From: an uncultured Prevotella sp.
GTDB lineage: Bacteria; Bacteroidota; Bacteroidia; Bacteroidales; Bacteroidaceae
Length of the DNA: 19,287 nucleotides
NCBI GenBank assembly: GCA_900550035.1
Contig: URQS01000060.1
Location: 1 to 19,287 of the forward strand
Direction of reading: 5' to 3'
Shown one piece after another: positions 6,722 through 15,663 of the stretch (positions are counted from its first letter, which is position 1; each line of letters opens with the position of its first letter). Position numbers and translations under genes: made by a program. The notes beneath the pieces were generated by a model. That model was not told where the DNA came from. It saw only the letters and a program-made list of their open reading frames with translations, and did not search any database.

Positions 6722-7699
6722 ATGAAAAAGTTATACTTCTTGGCGGCAGGATTTCTATGTTTGTCCAGCCTGTCTTTTGCGCAGAACAAGCGCACCGTAT
6801 TGAGTGCCACTATTGATGGCTACAAGCGTGACATGGTGTATTTTGATTGTGTGCAAAGTCCGTTTATACGTCAGGAGTTTCACGCCAATCCTGGTGAGGA
6901 ACATGTCTATGCGTTTGATTCAGACCGCCTGGTCTCGATGATCATCAACGGTCGTACTACGGTGCTGCTCATGCCGGGCGACAGTCTGCATGTGGACATA
7001 CAGTATCAGGGCAAGCAGGTGAAGGAGCTGAAGTTCTCGGGCAGTGAGCGTGCCGTTGCCGACAACCAGCTGTACGCTGCTGTAGGCGACTTCAAGCGCT
7101 CGATACGCTACAAGTCGCAGTTGCTGGCTTGTGCCGTGGTCGACGTGAAGCCAGCCGACCGTATCAACGATTCGAAGAAACTCTTGGAGCAGACCAAGCA
7201 GTTGGTAGCTCAGTCGAAGGGCAAAGTGGCAGACGAAGTAGTGAATTACGTATCAGCCGAGAGCGAAGGACTGGCTTATACCTCGTTCGTGGAATATCCA
7301 CCGATGTATGAGGAAACCCGCAAGATGGCTATCGGCGAGCAGGGCATAGGCGACTACTGGAACATAATGAACGGCTGCAAGCTTCGCGACGACGCTGCCT
7401 CATTGAGCTGTCCCGACTATTGCTCGTTCCTTCTGCTGAACATGGCTTACACCAAGAGCAAGCAGGCACACGAGAAGGGCGAGAAGTATCAGCGTCCTGA
7501 CAAGCTGGAGGATATGTTTGCACAGCTGGCTTCGTTCTACGACGGAGCACGTAGAGACGTAGTTCTGTATTCTGTTATTACTAACTATATACAGGGAGGC
7601 AAGGAGATAGAACGTATAGAGCCTCTGATTAAGGAGTATAAGGAGAAGTATTGCGTAGACAAGCGCCATGCTGAAATCATTGATGCTATAATGCAGTAA
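6722..7699 (+). CDS. secreted DUF4369/TlpA-like protein lacking the thioredoxin domain
   Basis: This 325-residue exported protein has a signal peptide (about 1-20, cleavage at SFA-QN). Its N-terminal third is beta-rich and resembles the DUF4369 domain that precedes the thioredoxin fold in Bacteroidota TlpA-type proteins (MPGDSLHVDIQY, about 84-95, is typical). The remaining two thirds are helical, again like the linker region of those proteins. The chain ends where a thioredoxin domain would normally begin, and there is no WCxxC. The mature protein has six Cys (43, 137, 219, 230, 234, 311), including C230-x3-C234, unusual for a periplasmic protein and possibly disulfide-bonded. It is the first gene of the operon, 41 nt before SusC. 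It may be a partner or substrate of the two downstream thioredoxins. The DUF4369 link is by architecture and should be treated as probable. Confidence 0.6.
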   Translation: MKKLYFLAAGFLCLSSLSFAQNKRTVLSATIDGYKRDMVYFDCVQSPFIRQEFHANPGEEHVYAFDSDRLVSMIINGRTTVLLMPGDSLHVDIQYQGKQVKELKFSGSERAVADNQLYAAVGDFKRSIRYKSQLLACAVVDVKPADRINDSKKLLEQTKQLVAQSKGKVADEVVNYVSAESEGLAYTSFVEYPPMYEETRKMAIGEQGIGDYWNIMNGCKLRDDAASLSCPDYCSFLLLNMAYTKSKQAHEKGEKYQRPDKLEDMFAQLASFYDGARRDVVLYSVITNYIQGGKEIERIEPLIKEYKEKYCVDKRHAEIIDAIMQ

Positions 7700-7722
7700 A
7701 CTCTCAAAGAATAATTAATCTA

Positions 7723-7738
7723 TAATATAAAAAGGTAT
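7723..7738 (+). promoter_or_regulatory. translation-initiation motif before SusC, shared with SusD
   Basis: TAATATAAAAAGGTAT ends 2 nt before the SusC ATG. The same 16-nt word with one change (TAATATAATAAGGTAT, 11131-11146) ends 5 nt before the SusD ATG and overlaps the SusC stop. It is A-rich with a weak AGG core, in line with Bacteroidota ribosome binding. Confidence 0.35.
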
Positions 7739-7740
7739 CC

Positions 7741-10700
7741 ATGAACAAGAAAGAGTCTTTCTTAAAGTGTGGACTTTGTGCCATGCTTTTAAGTGGGGGA
7801 CTGCCCCTACAGATTCTTCCTCCTGCTACCGCCACGGCGCAGAACGTGCGCCCGGCGGAAGACGGATGGAAAAACGACCCAGTGACGTTGCGCATCAGTA
7901 ATGAGACGTTGGGAAATGTGCTCAGCAAGGTGGCAAAATCGGTAGGAGCCGACCTGGTTTTCCAGGGCGTCATGCTTGTAGGCATCAACGAGTTGACAAC
8001 ACTCAACGTAAAGGACAAGCCGCTCGACAAGGTTCTGGGTGAGCTGATTGGCGACCAGAACGTACGTATTATATATCAGGGTGGACATCGTGCCATCATC
8101 ATCTCGTCGTACGAGAAGCAGGTAGACAATGCACAGTCGTTTGTAATAGGTGGTGTGGTAGTAGGCGGCGACGACCAGCAGCCGCTTATCGGCGCTACAG
8201 TGTCGGTGACCAACGGCACCAAAGAGAAGGGACGCACGGGATGTATCACCGACGAGAACGGTAAGTTCAGCTTGCGTGTCAATCGCAAGTCGTCAATCAG
8301 CATATCTTATTTGGGATATGAAACAAAGTCGATACAGATACTTCGACCCAACCGTAACATGAACATAAGCCTCGCACCCAGCGCAACCAATATGGACGAG
8401 GTAGTGGTTACGGGTATCAGCCGCCGCAACAAGAAGAGCTTTACAGGTAATTATGTTTCGGTAAAGGGCGACGAGTTGCGCAAAATCAATCCTAACAACA
8501 TCTTGAAGAGTCTTCAGTTCTACGACCCCAGCTTCAAGGTGAGAGAAAACAATTCAAACGGTTCTGACCCTAACGCGCAGCCTGAATTCCAGATGCGTGG
8601 CGACCAGTCGCTGGGTTCGACATCGAGCATGAACTCTATGGACCTGCTCCTCGACAACGTGTCGAGCCGTCCTAACACTCCGCTCTTCGTGCTCGATGGC
8701 TTCATCGTGCCTATGACACGTATCCTCTCGCTCGACCCGGAGCGCATCGACGAGGTGACAATCCTTAAGGATGCTGCAGCAACAGCCATCTATGGTTCGA
8801 AGGCGAGCAACGGTGTGGTAGTAATCTCTACCAAGGTGGCTCCCGACGGTGCTCTGTCGGTGAACTACAACGGAACGATGACCATTCAGTCGCCCGACCT
8901 TACCGACTACGACATGATGAACGCAGCCGAGAAGTTGCAGACCGAATGGATAGCCGGTGTATACGACAAGAACAGCGTGACCAGCATGAACCGCTACAAC
9001 GCTCTGCGCCGTAACGTATTGGCAGGTGTCGATTCCTACTGGCTCTCGCAGCCGCTGCGCACAGCCATTCAGTCGCGCCACTCGCTGACAGCAGCTGGTG
9101 GTACCGACATATTCCGCTATAGCTTGGGCGTGAACGCCGGTTTCCAGCCTGGTGTGATGAAGGGCTCGTCAAACAATACCAAGGGCGTCGACTTCACCAT
9201 GAGCTATCGCAAGGAGCGCGTAACGGTGGGTGCCAACATCAACCTGACCGAGACTTCGGGCAATAACTCGCCCTACGGCGACTTCTCGTCATACAGCCAG
9301 GCCAACCCATATTATCGTATGACCAACGACAACGGTACATACGACCAGATATTGGACAACTTTACAGCAGCCGGTAGTACCACTGTAACCAACCCGCTGT
9401 ACAATTCGAACATCGGCATCAAGGACTTCCAGCGCAGCTTGAGCATTGCGAGCAGCTTGAACTTCGAGTATATGATTCTTGACAACCTGCGTCTTACCGA
9501 GTCGTTGCAGTACACACGCGGCACAGCACGTACAGAGAAGTTCTTGCCGGCTGACCATACAAGCTTTGCCAATGAGACCGACAAGACACTGAAGGGTAGT
9601 TATAGCAAGAATACCGGTGAGTCGACTTCATGGTCGAGCAACTTGGGCTTGAACTACAACCTGCCTATCGAGAAGCACCTCATCAGTATGCTTGCCAACT
9701 GGACCGTTAGCGAAGACCGCAACAACTATGTCAACCTCTTTGCTACGGGCTATCCCGACCGTCACATGGACGACTTCATCTTCGGTAACAAGATGTCGAC
9801 CAATCCGAGCGGCTCGGAGTCGTTGTCGCGTGCCATGAGCTTCATCGGACAGGTGTCGTACAGCTACGACAATCGCTACTCGTTCGACTTCAACCTGAGC
9901 GAAGAAAATTCTTCACGCTATGCCAACAACAGCTTCACTCCGTTCTGGTCGACCGGTGTACGTTGGAACGCTTATCGTGAGAAGTGGCTTGAGGGACGTG
10001 TTTCGAACCTCGTGTTCCGTGCCACATACGGTGTGACTGGTGAGCAGAGCTCTAACCCATACGAGACAATGGAGTTCTATACCTTCACCAACACCATGAA
10101 GCCATACTTCTCATTCACATCGCTGGGTGCTGTGCTTCAGGGACTGAACAATCCTAACCTGAAGTGGGCCAAGACCGACCAGTTGAGTCTGGGTATGGAC
10201 ATCGGTTTCTGGAAGAACCGCATCAATGCCACATTCAACTACTATAACAACATCACCCGTCAGATGATGACACAGTACGACTTGGCTCCTTCTACAGGTT
10301 TCAGCTCGCAGAACATCAATGCAGGTGAATTGCAGAACCAGGGCTTCGACGTTACGTTGAACGTGATTGCCTACCAGAACATACGCAAGCAGCTCTACTG
10401 GACAATCAACGCCAATGCCAACCACAATAAGAATAAGATACGCAAGATTTCGGCTTATCTGCAGAAGATAAACGAGAAGCAGCTGGCATCGAAGGGCGCT
10501 CCGCTACCGGTATTGCAGGAGGGATATTCTACCACAACTCTGTTCACCGTACGCTCACTTGGTATCGACCCCGTAACGGGTAAGGAAGTGTTCCTGACAC
10601 GCGACGGACAGAAGACATTTGTGTGGGACAGCAACGACAAGGTGCCCGTAGGCGACACCAACCCGAAGATGAGCGGTACTATAAGCAGCTCGCTCAACTA

Positions 10701-11133
10701 TAAGGACCTCAGCTTCAACGTAGGTTTCACTTATAAGTTTGGCGGTATTGTGTACAACTCGACATTGGTAGACAAAATCGAGAACCGCAACATCGCCTAC
10801 AACCTCGACCGCCGAGCCATGACAAGCCGATGGATGAAGCCTGGCGACGTGACCTACTTCAAGAAATTCTCGCTCGATGCTACTGCAAGCCAGACCGAGC
10901 AGAGTACCCGCTTCATCATGGACGACGACGAACTGAAGATGTCGACCATGAGCGTGGGCTATCGTATGCGTTATGAGAAATTCAGCTTCTTGCGCGAGAT
11001 GAACATCGACGTGCTGGCGCTGAACTTCACAACCAACGACCTGTTCCGCATTTCGCGTGTTAAGATGGAGCGTGGACTCGACTATCCGTTCGCCCGTTCG
11101 TATACTCTGTCTTTGTCACTCATTTTCAAATAA
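7741..11133 (+). CDS. SusC/RagA-family TonB-dependent transporter with STN domain
   Basis: This 1130-residue outer-membrane transporter has a signal peptide (about 1-34), an STN (secretin/TonB short N-terminal) domain at about 47-125, a carboxypeptidase-regulatory-like domain at about 136-213, a TonB box MDEVVVTG (218-225) and a plug with the SusC signature ERIDEVTILKDAAATAIYGS plus KASNGVVVI (about 334-362). The barrel follows, ending in LSLIFK. SusC proteins form a lidded pore with SusD, which is the next gene 18 nt downstream. An STN domain normally passes an occupancy signal to a FecR-type anti-sigma factor, so this operon is probably controlled by an ECF sigma/FecR pair. None is encoded in the window, and upstream DNA holds only relics, so such a pair would have to act from elsewhere. 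The substrate is not evident; no glycoside hydrolase, sulfatase or peptidase is adjacent. Confidence 0.96.
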   Translation: MNKKESFLKCGLCAMLLSGGLPLQILPPATATAQNVRPAEDGWKNDPVTLRISNETLGNVLSKVAKSVGADLVFQGVMLVGINELTTLNVKDKPLDKVLGELIGDQNVRIIYQGGHRAIIISSYEKQVDNAQSFVIGGVVVGGDDQQPLIGATVSVTNGTKEKGRTGCITDENGKFSLRVNRKSSISISYLGYETKSIQILRPNRNMNISLAPSATNMDEVVVTGISRRNKKSFTGNYVSVKGDELRKINPNNILKSLQFYDPSFKVRENNSNGSDPNAQPEFQMRGDQSLGSTSSMNSMDLLLDNVSSRPNTPLFVLDGFIVPMTRILSLDPERIDEVTILKDAAATAIYGSKASNGVVVISTKVAPDGALSVNYNGTMTIQSPDLTDYDMMNAAEKLQTEWIAGVYDKNSVTSMNRYNALRRNVLAGVDSYWLSQPLRTAIQSRHSLTAAGGTDIFRYSLGVNAGFQPGVMKGSSNNTKGVDFTMSYRKERVTVGANINLTETSGNNSPYGDFSSYSQANPYYRMTNDNGTYDQILDNFTAAGSTTVTNPLYNSNIGIKDFQRSLSIASSLNFEYMILDNLRLTESLQYTRGTARTEKFLPADHTSFANETDKTLKGSYSKNTGESTSWSSNLGLNYNLPIEKHLISMLANWTVSEDRNNYVNLFATGYPDRHMDDFIFGNKMSTNPSGSESLSRAMSFIGQVSYSYDNRYSFDFNLSEENSSRYANNSFTPFWSTGVRWNAYREKWLEGRVSNLVFRATYGVTGEQSSNPYETMEFYTFTNTMKPYFSFTSLGAVLQGLNNPNLKWAKTDQLSLGMDIGFWKNRINATFNYYNNITRQMMTQYDLAPSTGFSSQNINAGELQNQGFDVTLNVIAYQNIRKQLYWTINANANHNKNKIRKISAYLQKINEKQLASKGAPLPVLQEGYSTTTLFTVRSLGIDPVTGKEVFLTRDGQKTFVWDSNDKVPVGDTNPKMSGTISSSLNYKDLSFNVGFTYKFGGIVYNSTLVDKIENRNIAYNLDRRAMTSRWMKPGDVTYFKKFSLDATASQTEQSTRFIMDDDELKMSTMSVGYRMRYEKFSFLREMNIDVLALNFTTNDLFRISRVKMERGLDYPFARSYTLSLSLIFK

Positions 11134-11151
11134 TATAATAAGGTATACAAC

Positions 11152-12597
11152 ATGAAATTAAAATCATTATATGTAGGTGCTCTTGCCTTGTTAGCAATCA
11201 GTCTGACTTCATGCTCGGACTGGTTTGATGTGAGCCCTAAGACTGACGTCAAGGCTGACGAACTCTTCGAGACAGCGGAAGGTTTTGAGAGTGCACTTGC
11301 CGGTATATATATATCAATGACCGACGGCGACTGCTACGGTCACGACATGTCGTTTGGACTTATCGACCAGCTGGCACAACTCTACGACCGCATACCCGAC
11401 GGCACTACCGACCGCGAAGCCATATATCAGTATGAGCAGGAATCGCAGGGCTATGGCACCAAGTCGCGTCTGGCTGCCATCTGGCAGAAGTCGTACAATC
11501 TGATTGCCAACACCAACAACTTCATGAAGTGGTTGAACAGTAATGGACAACGTGTATTGAAGGATGAGCAGACACGCAACATGTATTATGGCGAGGCTTA
11601 CGCACTGCGCGCTTATCTTCATTTCGACCTGCTGCGTGGATGGGGCCCTATGGACTATCAGGCAGACAAGAAGAATCTGAGCATACCTTATCGTCTGGTG
11701 GCAGACAACAGCAAGCAGCCGCGTCTGTCGGCTGAGGCTATCGTGGAGAAAATCATTGCCGACCTGAAGCAGGCTGAACAGTATCTCGCTTTTGAGAAGA
11801 CCACAAGCCTGTCTGGCAATGAGCGCCGCTATCGCTTGAACTATTACGCAGTGAAGGCTCTTGAGGCTCGCGTGTATTGCTATGCAGGCGATGCCCAGAA
11901 TGCCATCAACTGTGCCGACGAGGTAATAAAGCATTGCGGACTGTCGCTTCAGTCGTCAAATTCGAACGACCCGGCGCAGTTCAGCGAGACACTCTTCGGT
12001 ATCAACAAGTATAAGATGAGCGACAACTTCTCTTCTTACTTCGCCGAAGGTCCCGACTTCACCACTCAGTATTGGGTAAGTCTGCAGAACTACAAGCGCA
12101 TATTCGAGGCAGAGGGCAACGAGCGCGACGCCGACTTCCGTGCCCGTAGAGGTGCTGGCGTATACGTTTACGACGGAGTGAGCCGCGTAATCAGCCGCAA
12201 GTATCTCAAGAACGACGACAGCGTAATACCTCTGATTCGTCTGCCGGAGATGTATTACATCCTCTGCGAGATGTCGTCGTTGGCAGATGCACCACAGTAC
12301 ATCAATACAGTGAGAAGCCATCGAGGCATTTCTAAGTCGAATGCCTACAGCAGCTTTGCCAATGATGCAGCACGTACATCGGCTCTGAGCAAGGAGTATC
12401 GCAAGGAGTTCTATGCCGAGGGTCAGTACTTCTACTTCCTGAAGCATCATGGCATCAAGAACCTCGACTATTCGCACGAGGCAAATACCGAAGCCACTGT
12501 GACTATGAGCGAGCAGCGTTATGTATTCCCATTGCCCGACCGTGAGAAAGAATATGGCTGGACAGATGAAGAATCAAACAACACTTCAAATGAATAA
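11152..12597 (+). CDS. SusD/RagB-family surface lipoprotein
   Basis: This 481-residue protein starts with a lipoprotein signal peptide ending in a lipobox LTSC with Cys21, followed by the SusD opening (DWFDVSPKTDVKADELFETA) and a stretch GFESALAGIY. The central helical TPR-like region contains ALRAYLHFDLLRGWG (about 151-165), a near-universal SusD motif, then AIVEKIIADLKQAEQYL. The C-terminus carries an RLPEMYYILCEM block and ends with a YVFPLP segment, as is usual. The protein acts as the substrate-binding lid over SusC on the cell surface. It follows SusC by 18 nt and precedes the DUF4843 gene by 2 nt, so all are co-transcribed. The substrate is unknown. Confidence 0.95.
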   Translation: MKLKSLYVGALALLAISLTSCSDWFDVSPKTDVKADELFETAEGFESALAGIYISMTDGDCYGHDMSFGLIDQLAQLYDRIPDGTTDREAIYQYEQESQGYGTKSRLAAIWQKSYNLIANTNNFMKWLNSNGQRVLKDEQTRNMYYGEAYALRAYLHFDLLRGWGPMDYQADKKNLSIPYRLVADNSKQPRLSAEAIVEKIIADLKQAEQYLAFEKTTSLSGNERRYRLNYYAVKALEARVYCYAGDAQNAINCADEVIKHCGLSLQSSNSNDPAQFSETLFGINKYKMSDNFSSYFAEGPDFTTQYWVSLQNYKRIFEAEGNERDADFRARRGAGVYVYDGVSRVISRKYLKNDDSVIPLIRLPEMYYILCEMSSLADAPQYINTVRSHRGISKSNAYSSFANDAARTSALSKEYRKEFYAEGQYFYFLKHHGIKNLDYSHEANTEATVTMSEQRYVFPLPDREKEYGWTDEESNNTSNE

Positions 12598-12599
12598 TT

Positions 12600-13913
12600 A
12601 TGAAATTACGTATCAATAAAACATACATATTAGGATTGGTGGCATGTGGGGCACTATTCACAGCTTGTAGCCAGGAAGATCCTACATTGTTTGGTGGTGA
12701 GTCAGACGGATACTACTTCAACTATGACTCAAAGGACGACCTGACTGCTACCATCAATTTTGCCGACTCTATAGTGAAAGAGCCTGAAGTAGGCTATGTG
12801 CCTATCAAGATCAGATTGCTCGGACATCTGTCTAACCAGACTACTCCTATCACGCTCAAGGCTGAGCCAGTGGAGGGATATGAGCAGGCGCAGGTGACTC
12901 TGCCTACAGTGGAAATCAATGCCGGCGAATATGACAAGACGGTGAAGGTGGCAGTGGCTCGTCCTGCACAGGAGAACACTACATACGCTGTAAAGATAAC
13001 CTTCGAGCAGGGCGACAAGAGCATGAAGGATTTCGACAGCTTCGTCATCTATACCAAGGAGGCTTATGAGAAGCCTTCGGCATGGAACGACAACTATTAT
13101 GGCGAGTGGACAGCCGAGAAGTATAAGTTCTGCGCCAAGACATTGGGCAAGGCAGCCTTCTACTCCGACGACACCTACACCCAGAGCAATCAGTACAATC
13201 CGCGTCTGATTTATGCTGTGCGCGACTGGCACAAGGCACATCCAGCGGAGGCTATACCCTACGACATCCCCTTCCTCAGCGACACTGAGTTTTGGGATGC
13301 CTACGAGCGTCCCGACTATTGGGGCGACCTGCAGGACAAGTATTTCGGCAACTACGACGGATGGGGATTCGGCAAGTTTGCGTCGAGCCTTGGTCTGACC
13401 ACTCAGAACGAGGAGCAGATATTAGGTTCTACTGATGAGGTAGAATTGCAGAAGTCGAACAAGAATGCAGTGCTGCTGATGATGCAGAACTACAACAACC
13501 AGTTTGAGCAGGGCTACAACTACTGGGGAATGAATTCGGCGTTCAGTGTTCCGATGATTGACGGATTGGACTACGACGTAGTGACTCCGGCATTCTGGAC
13601 CAACAGTCTCACTCGCCCAATGATAGAGAAGTACTATGGTGCTTACTCGGAGGCGAAGTATAAGAAGATGCTGAAGATAGCCAGCAGCAATGTCGATGGC
13701 TTCAAGCCCTTCCAGTTGTTCCCCGTCAAGCTGCAGTGGGACGATGCCAGCATGCAGAACACTCCTGCTTGGGACACCGATGCCAACCTCAACTGGACGT
13801 ACATGGGCGAGCAGGTGATATACGAATTCTACAAGATGTTCAAGCAGAATGCCCCGAGTCTATTCCCGGACGGCGTTACTGCTCCTGCGGGTGAGCCCCA
13901 AGAAAAGCAATAA
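12600..13913 (+). CDS. DUF4843-family lipoprotein with long C-terminal extension
   Basis: This is a 437-residue lipoprotein with lipobox FTAC (Cys23). Residues about 38-225 have the DUF4843 pattern: a YYF strand, TINFADSI, VPIKIRLLG, a sandwich-like segment with VEINAGEYDKTVKVAVAR, then PSAWND...GEWTAEKYKF and a final AVRDWHKAHPAEAIPYD block. DUF4843 lipoproteins are regularly found beside SusC/SusD and are probably surface exposed. Here about 210 further residues follow (226-437), rich in Trp, Tyr and Asn, such as DYWGDLQDKYFGNYDGWGFG. I do not recognise that part; it may bind the substrate. The start is fixed by the lipobox and lies 2 nt after the SusD stop, so translation is probably coupled. 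Confidence 0.75.
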   Translation: MKLRINKTYILGLVACGALFTACSQEDPTLFGGESDGYYFNYDSKDDLTATINFADSIVKEPEVGYVPIKIRLLGHLSNQTTPITLKAEPVEGYEQAQVTLPTVEINAGEYDKTVKVAVARPAQENTTYAVKITFEQGDKSMKDFDSFVIYTKEAYEKPSAWNDNYYGEWTAEKYKFCAKTLGKAAFYSDDTYTQSNQYNPRLIYAVRDWHKAHPAEAIPYDIPFLSDTEFWDAYERPDYWGDLQDKYFGNYDGWGFGKFASSLGLTTQNEEQILGSTDEVELQKSNKNAVLLMMQNYNNQFEQGYNYWGMNSAFSVPMIDGLDYDVVTPAFWTNSLTRPMIEKYYGAYSEAKYKKMLKIASSNVDGFKPFQLFPVKLQWDDASMQNTPAWDTDANLNWTYMGEQVIYEFYKMFKQNAPSLFPDGVTAPAGEPQEKQ

Positions 13914-13938
13914 CTTCAAATAACAAAACAGAAGGATT

Positions 13939-15663
13939 ATGAAAAATATAATATATGTAGCCATGAGTGCCCTGCTCCTCACATCGTGCTATGAGGACAA
14001 AGGCAACTACGACTACCGCTTCGACAGCATGAATCAGGTTGACATTAGCAATGTCAGCTACCAGCCTGAGGCTTACGAAGGCGTGTCGGGAAAGGTTATT
14101 GAGGTGCAATTGCCCCTTACCGAAGACAAAGTGCAGCGTGTGGAGGCAAAGCTCTCGCAGACTTTGTCCGATAACTACGACAATCTCGACTTCACATGGT
14201 ATACCTCTTATACTGCAAGCAAGACCGACCCGATGACCGGACGTCCAATCGTTGAGGCTGTGAAGGACACTCTTCACACCAAGGGTTATGTCGATCTCGA
14301 GTTCCCTGCCAACACCGACCGCAACTACTCGGTGATAATGGAGGTGAAGGACCGTACTACCGACCTCGACTATTATGCCAAACTGAACGTGAAGACCCGT
14401 CTGCTCTTCAAGAACAGCCTCTTCTTCCTGCATCAGCAGGGCGGCGAGACGCTTCTGGGCAATGTGGAGAAGATAGGCTCGAAGCTTGAGAGCCGCAGCA
14501 ATGCCTACAAGACTGCCCGCCCCACGGCTACCGACAATCCGTTTGCCGATGCCGTCAAGCTGGGCTATATGTCGTGCTTCTCGCCTGAGGTGAACGGCCT
14601 GATGGTGTTCCGCTCTAACGGACGCGGCAACACATACAACGTGTTCAAGGGCATGCAGACGTACGACGTGCCTCTGGTGCCTACGGCATCGTCGTCGTTC
14701 GTGGCAAGCCGTGTGCTCACCGTGGGCAACATCGAGACGTTCAACGAATTCAAGTGTCTGCTCTCGCGCGACGGCCAGTTCTACATAGGCAAGTGGGCAC
14801 CGTTCTATACCGTGCCGGGCGAGTGGGCTGAGGAGTCGCTGCAGCCCGGCGACTATCGCGTGACGGCAGCCACCGTGACAAGCGAATACTTCGTGCTGTG
14901 GGACGCCAAGAACAATCGCTTCATCTATCAGTCGAACAGCGACTGGTTCCCCTATCAGCTGGAGGAGTATGCACAGAACACACCGCACAGCTCGCAGGCT
15001 GTGAACGATGCCAAGGTCGACTTCAGTTCACTCGGCACATTGTCGCCGGTAGGCAAGACGGCTGTGTATGGATTCATTGCGTCGCACTCGGAGTTCTTCT
15101 ACGATGCCAAGCCGCAGTTCATCTTCAAGGATGCTGAGGACAACTTCTACCTCTACGAGCTTACTCCGACGGCTGGCAGCAAGAGCCGTGGCAGCGACGA
15201 GGGAACATCGGAGAGCGCCTTCAGCATAACGGGCAAGAAACTGACCGATTTCCATCCGGGCTCTAATCTGGCAAGCATCACGTACAATCCGTGGTTCTCT
15301 ACCAATTACATCTTCTACGCCAAGGACGACAACGTGATACGCCACAATCTGTCGAACGGCGACGAGCAGGTAGTGTATACGGCACCTGCGGGATATACCG
15401 TTAGCGTAATAAAGTTCCGCACGGAGAATGCTGCGAGCAACAGCTCGATGTCGTCAAACTTCGGCGACCTCGGATTGTATCTCAGCATCGGCATGAACAA
15501 GGACAGCAACGGCGCTGTAGCCGAAATCAAGCTGACACCGTCGGCCGACGTCGACGACTCGTACAGCATTTTCTGCGACAAGGATGCCGAGGGCAAGTCG
15601 TTCGGACGCATCATCGACGTGCAGTTTGCACATGTTTATTCATTTAGCAAGGATAGTAATTAA
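13939..15663 (+). CDS. PKD-like family lipoprotein
   Basis: This 574-residue lipoprotein has a very short signal peptide and lipobox LTSC (Cys17). It is followed directly by YEDKGNYDYRF, the hallmark opening of Bacteroidota PKD-like family lipoproteins found in SusC/SusD loci. A PKD-like Ig-fold region with LDFTWYTSY spans about 38-155. The C-terminal 400 residues show repeated short strand patterns such as LFFLHQQGGETLL, FYIGKWAPFY, RFIYQSNSDW, FIFKDAEDNFYLYE and YIFYAKDDNVIRHN, suggesting a beta-propeller-like fold. The start is supported by GAAGGATT immediately upstream, one of the few Shine-Dalgarno-like sites here. Its TAA shares one base with the ATG of the next gene (TAATG), which points to translational coupling with the thioredoxin. 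The protein is probably a surface component of the SusC/SusD complex; its ligand is unknown. Confidence 0.8.
   Translation: MKNIIYVAMSALLLTSCYEDKGNYDYRFDSMNQVDISNVSYQPEAYEGVSGKVIEVQLPLTEDKVQRVEAKLSQTLSDNYDNLDFTWYTSYTASKTDPMTGRPIVEAVKDTLHTKGYVDLEFPANTDRNYSVIMEVKDRTTDLDYYAKLNVKTRLLFKNSLFFLHQQGGETLLGNVEKIGSKLESRSNAYKTARPTATDNPFADAVKLGYMSCFSPEVNGLMVFRSNGRGNTYNVFKGMQTYDVPLVPTASSSFVASRVLTVGNIETFNEFKCLLSRDGQFYIGKWAPFYTVPGEWAEESLQPGDYRVTAATVTSEYFVLWDAKNNRFIYQSNSDWFPYQLEEYAQNTPHSSQAVNDAKVDFSSLGTLSPVGKTAVYGFIASHSEFFYDAKPQFIFKDAEDNFYLYELTPTAGSKSRGSDEGTSESAFSITGKKLTDFHPGSNLASITYNPWFSTNYIFYAKDDNVIRHNLSNGDEQVVYTAPAGYTVSVIKFRTENAASNSSMSSNFGDLGLYLSIGMNKDSNGAVAEIKLTPSADVDDSYSIFCDKDAEGKSFGRIIDVQFAHVYSFSKDSN

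Noticed and set aside
11314..11934. 206-codon open frame on the minus strand inside the SusD gene
   Set aside because: It is antisense to conserved SusD motifs and has no coherent protein features.
13876..14988. 370-codon open frame on the minus strand across the PKD-like gene start
   Set aside because: The product is His/Val/Leu-rich without motifs, and the + strand gene has a lipobox, the DKGNYDY hallmark and a Shine-Dalgarno-like site. It is a shadow frame.
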